Below, piece after piece: positions 1 to 5,722 of a stretch of DNA of 5,722 nt. The notes beneath the pieces are model-generated. The model was not told the origin of the DNA, searched no databases, and saw only the letters and a program-made list of their open reading frames with translations. Position 1 is the first letter of the stretch. Each line of letters begins with the position of its first letter. Source of the DNA: an uncultured Bacteroidota bacterium (GTDB lineage Bacteria > Bacteroidota > Bacteroidia > UBA7662). A program made the position numbers and the translations under genes. The DNA lies in NCBI GenBank assembly GCA_903908015.1, contig CAIVQI010000161.1, positions 1-5,722 on the forward strand. The letters are read 5' to 3'.

Positions 1-1570
1 CCATTTCGTTCTGTTCAGCCGTTCGGCCTTCGCGCTTGAACGCATTAACCGGATCACCTGGCCAGCCCCCGGGCATATCCTGACGAACGTTCGTGGCACC
101 TAATCCAGCGTGGTTCCCCATCAACAACTCCGACCCATAATACAGCTGAGGAATCCCTCTGAGGGTCATGATTAGCGTATGGGCCATTTTCATCCGTTCA
201 AGATCGCCATTGAGGGATGCATATACCCGCGAAACATCGTGGTTGTCTAAAAAGATAAAGTGATTGATGGGAAAGGAACCATATAATCCATCCTGAGCCA
301 ATGTGTAGTAGATGCGCCGCATCCCTTCATCCCATCCCTCCGCTTCCTGCAGACCGGCCATCATGGCCCTGTACAGCGGAAAATCCGTTACCCCTGGCAA
401 TTCCTGTGCGCGTGGGTTGAGTCTATTGCCTTTAACCCAATAGGCCGATTCGGCCACAGTGTGCACCCAAACCTCGCCCACAATGCCGATCGACGGAAAT
501 TCACGCCGAAGCGCGGCCACACAGCGGTTCACGAATGCCTCATCGGGATAAGCGTAGGTATCCAAACGGAGGCCATCCAATCCTGCATATTCCACCCACC
601 AAATGTTATTTTGAATAAGGTATCGGGCCAACCAAGGGTTATTTTGGTTCAAATCAGGCATATGGGTGTCGAACCATCCCGCTTTCATGAGATGAGCATC
701 GGCCGATACAGCATACGGATCGATCTGCGTGGAGGCCCTGTAGCTTGTTCGGGTGAATGCAGGCCAGCGGTGCAGAAAAGTGGAGTCGGGTAAATCCCTG
801 TTCAGATGATGATGGTCGCCCCAATGATTATGAATGACATCCATCACCAGTTTCATGCCTCGGGCTTTTAGTGTATCCGCCAATGCTACGTAACCCTCGT
901 TGGTACCCAGTCGTGGATCGATGCGGTAATGATCTGTGATGGCATAGCCGTGGTATGACTCGCGTGGTTGATTGTTTTCCTGCACCGGATTCAGCCAAAG
1001 GGCGGTCACGCCCAGCTCTTGCAGGTAATCGATTCGGTCGATAATGCCTTGAAGGTCACCCCCATGGCGTGCGATGTCGTTACTTCGGTCAATCTCAGTC
1101 TGATGCATCCCTGGGAACCGGTCGTTTGTGGTGTCGCCATTGGCAAAACGGTCAGGCATGATGAGATACACCAGATCGGAGGCATCTACCCCGCTACCTG
1201 ATGGTTTGGGCTGGCGTCGGGCGTGAAAGGTATAGGGAATGCGTTGGGTTTTCCCTTCGAGTGACAAAAGAAGCGTACAGGTATGTGGCTTCATACGGTT
1301 TATTCCGACCATGTTCACGAACAAGTAATCGGCATGTTGCAGCTGATTTTGCGCTACAATGCGTAGGCCCTGTGCTCCTTCCAGGCCCAGATGCGCCCGA
1401 CCCACTCCCTTTCCATGCATCATGATTTGCAGGGTGTCCTGTGCCATTCCAGCATACCAATGGGGCGGATCGATGCGCAGGACTTGGCCCCAAACTTGGG
1501 CATTTACCAATAACAGCGATATCATGATCACCGGAACCTTCCACATCGGACCGAAGCCTTTGTTTTTCAT
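1..1570 (-). CDS. Secreted cyclomaltodextrinase/neopullulanase-like GH13 alpha-amylase, 3' end cut by window
   Basis: This enzyme likely hydrolyses alpha-1,4 bonds of cyclodextrins, maltodextrins or pullulan in the periplasm. The frame is open from ATG at 1570 to the window edge, giving 523 residues without a stop. Residues 1-28 form a signal peptide with basic residues at 2, 4 and 11 and a hydrophobic core at 12-22; no lipobox cysteine is visible. Residues 30-118 resemble the cyclomaltodextrinase N-terminal domain (IDPPHWYAGM at 33-42). The GH13 barrel starts near 130 with MPDRFANGD, the usual calcium-site segment. Region I is DVIHNH (244-249), region II GLRLDTY with nucleophile D337, region III GEVW with acid/base E366, and region IV DNHD with D445. 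Region V is MPDLN (304-308), a form intermediate between the oligo-1,6-glucosidase and neopullulanase groups. The family is near 600 residues, so roughly 90 residues, including the C-terminal beta domain, probably lie outside. The ATG overlaps the glgB stop by 4 bases. Exact substrate cannot be read from the sequence; a SusA-like role is possible. Confidence 0.93.
   Translation of the reverse strand, partial: MKNKGFGPMWKVPVIMISLLLVNAQVWGQVLRIDPPHWYAGMAQDTLQIMMHGKGVGRAHLGLEGAQGLRIVAQNQLQHADYLFVNMVGINRMKPHTCTLLLSLEGKTQRIPYTFHARRQPKPSGSGVDASDLVYLIMPDRFANGDTTNDRFPGMHQTEIDRSNDIARHGGDLQGIIDRIDYLQELGVTALWLNPVQENNQPRESYHGYAITDHYRIDPRLGTNEGYVALADTLKARGMKLVMDVIHNHWGDHHHLNRDLPDSTFLHRWPAFTRTSYRASTQIDPYAVSADAHLMKAGWFDTHMPDLNQNNPWLARYLIQNNIWWVEYAGLDGLRLDTYAYPDEAFVNRCVAALRREFPSIGIVGEVWVHTVAESAYWVKGNRLNPRAQELPGVTDFPLYRAMMAGLQEAEGWDEGMRRIYYTLAQDGLYGSFPINHFIFLDNHDVSRVYASLNGDLERMKMAHTLIMTLRGIPQLYYGSELLMGNHAGLGATNVRQDMPGGWPGDPVNAFKREGRTAEQNEM
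1487..1570 (-). other. Signal peptide of the GH13 amylase
   Basis: Codons 1-28 encode a short basic start, a hydrophobic run (VPVIMISLLLV) and a small-residue exit (NAQVWG). Cleavage could fall after VNA (residue 24) or after VWG (residue 28); the mature domain begins at about residue 30. No cysteine follows the core, so Sec export with signal peptidase I is more likely than lipoprotein processing. An internal Met at codon 9 would still keep the hydrophobic core. Confidence 0.85.
1567..1570 (-). other. ATGA stop/start overlap of glgB and the amylase gene
   Basis: The glgB stop TGA (1569-1567) and the amylase ATG (1570-1568) share the bases ATGA, a classic layout for termination-reinitiation coupling. 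A purine-rich AAGGA lies at 1578-1574, only 3 bases before the ATG. It doubles as the Lys/Glu codons at the end of glgB, so its role as a ribosome binding site is uncertain. Confidence 0.85.
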
Positions 1571-3615
1571 TCTTCCTTCTTTTTGCGCTTTGTAGTTTTG
1601 GCTGAAACGGCCTTTTCGCCAAGCCCTCCCCCCGATTCTATAGCGGGGAGCCTTGAAGCCCGACTTTTACGGACCACTTTAGTGGCACCCGTTGGTTTCT
1701 GGTTCGCTTCAGGTGATTTGGGCTTTAGATACACGATTCCCAATGGTGGCAGTGTGAGCATAAGCGAGTAAGGCATCCCTTGATAGGGAATCGGCTCTGA
1801 CCGCAATTCCTGTGCGTTCAATACCCCGCTACCGCCAAACTCCGGGTGGTCTGTATTCAAAATCTCTTCATAAACGCCCTCTTCAGGCACCCCAATTCTG
1901 TATCCCTCCACCACGCTGGGAATGAAATGGCCTACAACCACGATCGGAACATCGCTTTGGTCGCGCCGCAGGAAAATGAGTACAGATTGTGTACGGTCGG
2001 TACCATCGACCCACTGAAAGCCTCTGGCGTCGCACTGATAAGCATAAAGGGCGGGTTCTGTACGGTAAAGGGCATTCAACCGCCTCATCAGCGTTTGGAT
2101 TCCAAGATTGGGAGATTCGTTGAGTAGGTGCCACGGCAGACTCGAATCGTGATTCCATTCACTTATTTGCCCCATTTCTGCGCCCATAAAATGGAGCTTG
2201 GCCCCTGGATGTGCAAATTGAAAACCAAACAACAAACGGAGGTTGGCGAACATCTGCCATGGGTCGCCGGGCATTTTTCCCAATAGACTACCCTTACCAT
2301 GCACCACTTCATCGTGCGACAAGGCCAAAACAAATTGCTCAGAAAAGGCATACATCAACCCAAAAGTGAGTTTATCCTGGTGATAGGATCTGTAGAGTGG
2401 GTTTTCTTTAAAATAGGACAGGGTGTCGTGCATCCAACCCATCATCCACTTAAAACCAAATCCCAGGCCTCCGTGATCCACAGGTTTGGTGACAGCAGGC
2501 CATGAGGTCGACTCCTCAGCGATCATGTGCACACCCTCAACGCGACCATACACCTCCGTATTGAGTTCCCGAAGAAAGGAAACCGCTTCAAGATGCTCAT
2601 TTCCACCATAGCGGTTGGGCAACCACTGGCCTTCCGATCGCGAATAATCGAGGTAAAGCATACTGGATACAGCATCCACTCTGAGACCGTCGGCATGAAA
2701 CTCCTCCAACCAGAATAGGGCATTGGAAAGCAAGAAAGACCGAACTTCAGGTCGGCCATAATCAAAAATCAAACTGTTCCAATCCGGCTGGTAGCCCTTG
2801 CGCGGATCGGGGTACTCATAAAGCCGATCACCAGTGAAGGCAGCGAGTCCATGAGCATCGGCCGGAAAATGGGAAGGAACCCAGTCGAGTATGACCCCAA
2901 TTCCCGCCTGATGCAATTGATCAATGAGGTGTTTAAAATCGGCCGGACTACCAAAACGACTACTGGGGGCGTAATAACCGGTAATTTGATATCCCCAAGA
3001 ACCAAAAAACGGATGCTCCATAACGGGCATAAGTTCCACATGGGTGTAGCCCATGTCGCGCACATACTCCGTTAATTCCAAAGCCAGCTCCCTATAGAAG
3101 AGCGAACGGCTGCCTTGCTCGGGATTCCTTCGCCAACTGCCCAGATGAACCTCGTAGACCGACATAGGCGAATTGAATGCATGTCGTCCAGCGCGCGACT
3201 TCATCCAGTCTGAATCGTTCCATGCATATTGATCTTGGTAGGACACAGAAGCTGTTCTGGGAGGCGATTCCCACAAGCGCGCCATGGGGTCTCCTTTTTC
3301 GAGGACGATCCCTCCAAAAGATTTTCTGATACCATATTTATAGGCGGTGTCTACACCAAAACCCGGGATGAAACCCTCCCAAATACCCGATTCATCACCG
3401 CGCGGCAACAGGCAATCACTGCCCGGTGTCCAATAATTGTGATCACTGATCACAGAAACCTCCTCTACCCCTGGTGCCCAAACGGCAAAATAAGTGCCGG
3501 ACAGCCCGTCTAACGTCACAGGAAAGGAACCGAGTTTTTCAAATAGCCGCAGGTGTCGTCCTTCTCGAAACAGATGAACATCGAAATCGGTGAGCTGTGA
3601 ATGGGGTATTACCAT
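1567..3615 (-). CDS. glgB: 1,4-alpha-glucan branching enzyme GlgB (GH13, CBM48)
   Basis: GlgB cuts an alpha-1,4 glucan chain and re-attaches the fragment through an alpha-1,6 bond, branching the polymer that GlgE extends in the cytoplasm. With ATG at 3615 the protein has 682 residues. A CBM48-type beta domain covers about 35-110 (TYFAVWAPG at 41-49), followed by the GH13 barrel. Region I is LDWVPSHF (D244, H249), region II GLRVDAV with nucleophile D314, region III MIAEEST with acid/base E367, and region IV LSHDEVVHGK with D435. The C-terminal beta domain ends near 630 at LPPLGIVYL. E. coli GlgB is about 728 residues with an extra N-terminal N1 domain; that domain is absent here. A lysine/arginine-rich tail of about 52 residues follows the fold. 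The frame is open to an upstream ATG at 3675, but that adds 20 residues unlike the family and a 67-base overlap with mak. The 3615 start is preferred because it gives a 7-base overlap; no Shine-Dalgarno precedes it. Confidence 0.97.
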   Translation of the reverse strand: MVIPHSQLTDFDVHLFREGRHLRLFEKLGSFPVTLDGLSGTYFAVWAPGVEEVSVISDHNYWTPGSDCLLPRGDESGIWEGFIPGFGVDTAYKYGIRKSFGGIVLEKGDPMARLWESPPRTASVSYQDQYAWNDSDWMKSRAGRHAFNSPMSVYEVHLGSWRRNPEQGSRSLFYRELALELTEYVRDMGYTHVELMPVMEHPFFGSWGYQITGYYAPSSRFGSPADFKHLIDQLHQAGIGVILDWVPSHFPADAHGLAAFTGDRLYEYPDPRKGYQPDWNSLIFDYGRPEVRSFLLSNALFWLEEFHADGLRVDAVSSMLYLDYSRSEGQWLPNRYGGNEHLEAVSFLRELNTEVYGRVEGVHMIAEESTSWPAVTKPVDHGGLGFGFKWMMGWMHDTLSYFKENPLYRSYHQDKLTFGLMYAFSEQFVLALSHDEVVHGKGSLLGKMPGDPWQMFANLRLLFGFQFAHPGAKLHFMGAEMGQISEWNHDSSLPWHLLNESPNLGIQTLMRRLNALYRTEPALYAYQCDARGFQWVDGTDRTQSVLIFLRRDQSDVPIVVVGHFIPSVVEGYRIGVPEEGVYEEILNTDHPEFGGSGVLNAQELRSEPIPYQGMPYSLMLTLPPLGIVYLKPKSPEANQKPTGATKVVRKSRASRLPAIESGGGLGEKAVSAKTTKRKKKEE
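1570..1725 (-). other. Basic low-complexity C-terminal tail of GlgB
   Basis: The last 52 residues of GlgB (631-682) lie beyond the point where ordinary branching enzymes stop. They contain 11 lysines and 4 arginines against 5 glutamates, with a glycine run (SGGGLGEK) and a KRKKKEE end. The composition suggests a disordered, positively charged extension. Function is unknown; the tail could contact polymer, nucleic acid or partner proteins, or may simply have grown at the gene end. Confidence 0.8.
3609..3615 (-). other. ATGGTAA start/stop overlap of mak and glgB
   Basis: The glgB ATG (3615-3613) lies one base out of frame inside the last codons of mak, whose TGG codon and TAA stop end at 3609. 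The two genes share 7 bases. The preceding bases (ACAGAACCATT) hold no Shine-Dalgarno, so glgB translation probably depends on ribosomes finishing mak or on a leaderless-like, SD-independent mode. Confidence 0.8.
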
Positions 3616-5183
3616 AATGGTTCTGTTGATGCGTTCAAAATACGGTTGATGCCCTCCAATGGGATGATGGCCCATTTGGGGCGACTGTTCAATTCATAAC
3701 CCAGTTCGTACACCGCTTTTTCAAGCATATGTTTCTCGAGTAAAAACCGAAGTTCATCATGATCACCCAACTGAAAAGCCTCAGTATCCAGCTGCTGGAT
3801 GTAGATCGATAAAAATCGCTGACATACGGATTGATACCACGATTCGATGGCAACACCATCCACACCTTCGATGGGCAGACCTGCTTCATCGAAATAATAG
3901 GCTACATAGGCCGCATAGTGAAACGAGCGCAACATCCCGGCAACATCTTTGAGCGGGGAGTGCCGAATCATCCTCTCGGCTACGCTGCTTTCAGGCTCAC
4001 CTTCAAAATCCAAAATCCAAACATCACCGTCTTGAACCACAACCTGACCCAAATGAAAATCGCCATGGATTCTGATACGCTTACTTTTGAGCGGCTGTGT
4101 CGATAAACCCGAAAACGCAGACCTGATCCGCACTGCATCGTTGGCAAAAGGCGCTGCCAAAAAGCGCGCCTGTTCACCAAGATTTTCCCATGTATCGTGG
4201 AGCAAGGCCTGTCTGCGTTCCAACAATCGGTCGAAATGTTGTTTTAATGCAACCCGGTAATCAGCATCAAACCCAAGCGCTGAGAAGTCTGTTTCATGCC
4301 TGGGGGCCCTAACCAAACAATTATGCATCTCGGCGGTACGAGCGGCCAGACGGACCACCCATCGATCCAATGTTTCACTGGCCTCCACGTCAGATGCATC
4401 TCGTCCTGATTTGAGCAACGACAAAACCAATGCCCATAGGTCCCCCTCCCCTTCAATCTGCTGCTGCCAAATCCCTAAAGTCATCCGTGCACCCGAATCC
4501 GGTTGCCATTCGATTTCCCCGCGGTATGCTGGCACCCGGTCGAATCCGTAGGCACTGAGGTATCGCACCATACCAGGCTCGGGATTGACCTGCAAAAACA
4601 GCTTTCTGTATAGTTTAAAAAACCATCGGTGCCCATAAAGTAGGGAAGTATTGCTTTGTTCAAATCCGGGCAAACGACCCTCAGGCAAAGGCATTGGCTG
4701 ATGCAGCAAATCAGCATGCGGAACAGGCACCCACTGTCGAACAGATTTTTGGTTCGGGCCACCACCGATCATGGCCTCCAACAGCCATGAACGGAATGAA
4801 GGAACAAAAACCGCATCCACCAATATCCCATCAACTGTTCCCCTCAGCCCGGCAATAACCCCTCCCTGTTGCACATCAGCATATTCACCGACACAAGCCA
4901 AGATGAGTTGATAGGTCTCTGATTTCCCCGTATGATAATAGGCTTCAATAAAACACAGCACGAATTCATCCTGTTCGCCAAGCAGGTCGGCTTTCCTGAG
5001 GCTGGCGCGACTTAACTTCCGGGATTTTCCAGCAAACCAACGGCAATCCTGAAGAAAATGGGGCAATACTGCTGATTCAAGCTGCAAGAGCGTTTCTTCT
5101 GCCCATAAACAAGCTGGCCACGGCTGCGAAACCTCCAAAAATGGCCTAGAAAGGGCATTTATTGGCGGAATTGAATCAGACAT
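3609..5183 (-). CDS. mak: Maltokinase (Mak/Pep2), stand-alone
   Basis: Mak transfers phosphate from ATP to maltose, giving alpha-maltose-1-phosphate, the donor used by GlgE. The 524-residue product has the family layout. An N-terminal cap carries CRWFAGKSRKL (47-57). The ATP-binding start is EQSNTSLL...FFKLYRKL, with the likely ATP-contacting lysine at K190. The kinase core has HGDFHLGQV (373-381), with D375 as the probable catalytic base, and ILDFEGEP (390-397), with D392 as the probable magnesium ligand. The following HSPLKDVAGMLRSFHYAA segment (408-425) is typical of maltokinases, as is the C-terminal RPKWAIIPLEGI. Length is somewhat above the roughly 450-500 of many stand-alone Mak proteins. 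In many bacteria this domain is fused behind trehalose synthase; here it begins cleanly with its own ATG and no TreS sequence precedes it. The start is 15 bases after the glgE stop, and the gap (GCCCCTATTCTCATT) has no Shine-Dalgarno. It overlaps glgB by 7 bases. An unspecific aminoglycoside-kinase-fold call is the only alternative, and a weak one. Confidence 0.95.
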   Translation of the reverse strand: MSDSIPPINALSRPFLEVSQPWPACLWAEETLLQLESAVLPHFLQDCRWFAGKSRKLSRASLRKADLLGEQDEFVLCFIEAYYHTGKSETYQLILACVGEYADVQQGGVIAGLRGTVDGILVDAVFVPSFRSWLLEAMIGGGPNQKSVRQWVPVPHADLLHQPMPLPEGRLPGFEQSNTSLLYGHRWFFKLYRKLFLQVNPEPGMVRYLSAYGFDRVPAYRGEIEWQPDSGARMTLGIWQQQIEGEGDLWALVLSLLKSGRDASDVEASETLDRWVVRLAARTAEMHNCLVRAPRHETDFSALGFDADYRVALKQHFDRLLERRQALLHDTWENLGEQARFLAAPFANDAVRIRSAFSGLSTQPLKSKRIRIHGDFHLGQVVVQDGDVWILDFEGEPESSVAERMIRHSPLKDVAGMLRSFHYAAYVAYYFDEAGLPIEGVDGVAIESWYQSVCQRFLSIYIQQLDTEAFQLGDHDELRFLLEKHMLEKAVYELGYELNSRPKWAIIPLEGINRILNASTEPLW

Positions 5184-5198
5184 AATGAGAATAGGGGC

Positions 5199-5722
5199 TT
5201 AGATGGTGGACAAGTGCAACAGGTGGACTGGCCAATTTCCTGGATCAAGGGCCACAAAATTCACTGATCCACGCCATACGTAACGCTCATCGGTCAACAA
5301 ATCATGCGCCAAAAATGGCTGGTCGTGCGGCAGCTGCAAATCATCTAAATCGAGTTGAACCAAGCCTTGCCTCTGCTCATGTGGATTCATGTTCACCACC
5401 GAAAGAATTCGATCAGTCCGATCAGCTGTACATTTCACATACGCCATAATCTCATCTGAATTGACCCCACAAAACCGAATATTGGCCGTGCGCTGTAGGG
5501 CAGGATGTTGTTGCCTTGCCCGATTCAGCCTACGTAATAGCTCGGTTATGCGGTTCTGGTGCGTCCAATCCCAGTGTCGCACCTCGTACTTTTCCGAATC
5601 TATATACTCCTCCTTGCCTTCTATAGGAGCACTTATTGCATACTCATACACCGGCCCATACATGCCATAGGTCGAAGATAGGGTTGCCGCCATAAACAAA
5701 CGTGTCATGAACAACGCCTCAG
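5199..5722 (-). CDS. glgE: Alpha-1,4-glucan:maltose-1-phosphate maltosyltransferase GlgE, C-terminal part (5' end outside window)
   Basis: GlgE (GH13_3) moves the maltosyl group of maltose-1-phosphate onto the non-reducing end of an alpha-1,4-glucan and releases phosphate. Only the last 173 residues are present, about a quarter of a family protein of 650-700 residues. The frame stays open to the right edge, reading EALFMTRLFMAATLSSTYGM; the TTG at 5714 is an internal leucine codon, not a start. The segment MAATLSSTYGMYGPVYE matches the end of the catalytic barrel, and EEYIDSEKYEVR is a hallmark GlgE motif before the C-terminal beta-sandwich domain. The fragment continues with the LNRARQQHPALQ helix and ends with a DERYVWRGSVNFVALDP strand region, all in family order. 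The catalytic Asp and Glu lie upstream, outside the window, so activity cannot be judged. The TAA stop lies 15 bases before mak. Upstream of 5722 are the rest of glgE and, presumably, the operon promoter. Confidence 0.95.
   Translation of the reverse strand, partial: EALFMTRLFMAATLSSTYGMYGPVYEYAISAPIEGKEEYIDSEKYEVRHWDWTHQNRITELLRRLNRARQQHPALQRTANIRFCGVNSDEIMAYVKCTADRTDRILSVVNMNPHEQRQGLVQLDLDDLQLPHDQPFLAHDLLTDERYVWRGSVNFVALDPGNWPVHLLHLSTI

Noticed and set aside
461..793. A 110-residue plus-strand open frame inside the amylase gene
   Set aside because: It is antisense to the conserved catalytic barrel, has no recognisable domain and no ribosome binding site; best explained by codon composition of the real gene.
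1..1570. The amylase as a pseudogene because no stop is seen
   Set aside because: The frame is uninterrupted with all catalytic residues present, and it simply leaves the window before the expected C-terminal domain.
1194..1622. A 142-residue minus-strand open frame across the glgB-amylase junction
   Set aside because: It lies out of frame with both genes, whose own frames show continuous family motifs here. Its content has no recognisable domain, so it is a shadow frame.
694..2866. A shared 14-base string (ATGAGCATCGGCCG) in the amylase gene and in glgB
   Set aside because: Both copies encode the same Ala-Asp-Ala-His residues on the minus strand in two unrelated contexts (SADAHL and PADAHG); flanks differ at once, so it is a codon-usage coincidence and not a repeat element.
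5199..5714. glgE read as a short complete gene starting at the TTG at 5714
   Set aside because: The frame is open to the window edge, the first residues fall within a conserved GlgE segment, and the catalytic residues would be missing; it is the tail of a full-length gene.

Overview
The window carries four genes on the minus strand, read from right to left, packed as one operon. The order is glgE (only its 3' end is inside the window), mak, glgB, and a secreted cyclomaltodextrinase/neopullulanase-type GH13 amylase that runs off the left edge. The plus strand holds no gene I can support. Nearly every base is coding: the only intergenic stretch is 15 bases between glgE and mak. mak and glgB overlap by 7 bases and glgB and the amylase by 4, so translation is probably coupled.

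The first three genes are a core of the cytoplasmic GlgE pathway of alpha-glucan synthesis. Mak phosphorylates maltose to maltose-1-phosphate with ATP, GlgE transfers maltosyl units onto a growing alpha-1,4-glucan, and GlgB adds alpha-1,6 branches. Trehalose synthase (TreS), the usual maltose source, is not in the window and is not fused to Mak. The fourth gene has an N-terminal signal peptide and should act outside the cytoplasm on cyclodextrins or maltodextrins. The operon therefore joins glucan building inside the cell with glucan or dextrin breakdown outside it. One possible reading, which is inference, is that imported maltose feeds Mak.

The organism is a bacterium with moderate GC (about half by eye). 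The SusA-like architecture of the amylase and the lack of Shine-Dalgarno sequences before mak and glgB fit the Bacteroidota or a relative. This is a soft assignment, because the protein sequences alone do not let me name a genus. Signs of mobile elements, CRISPR arrays, RNA genes, terminators and promoters are absent. The operon promoter must lie upstream of position 5722 and its end to the left of position 1. Both edge genes are cut by the window, not broken. I see no undescribed system; the most interesting points are the gene combination, the basic tail of GlgB and the missing treS.
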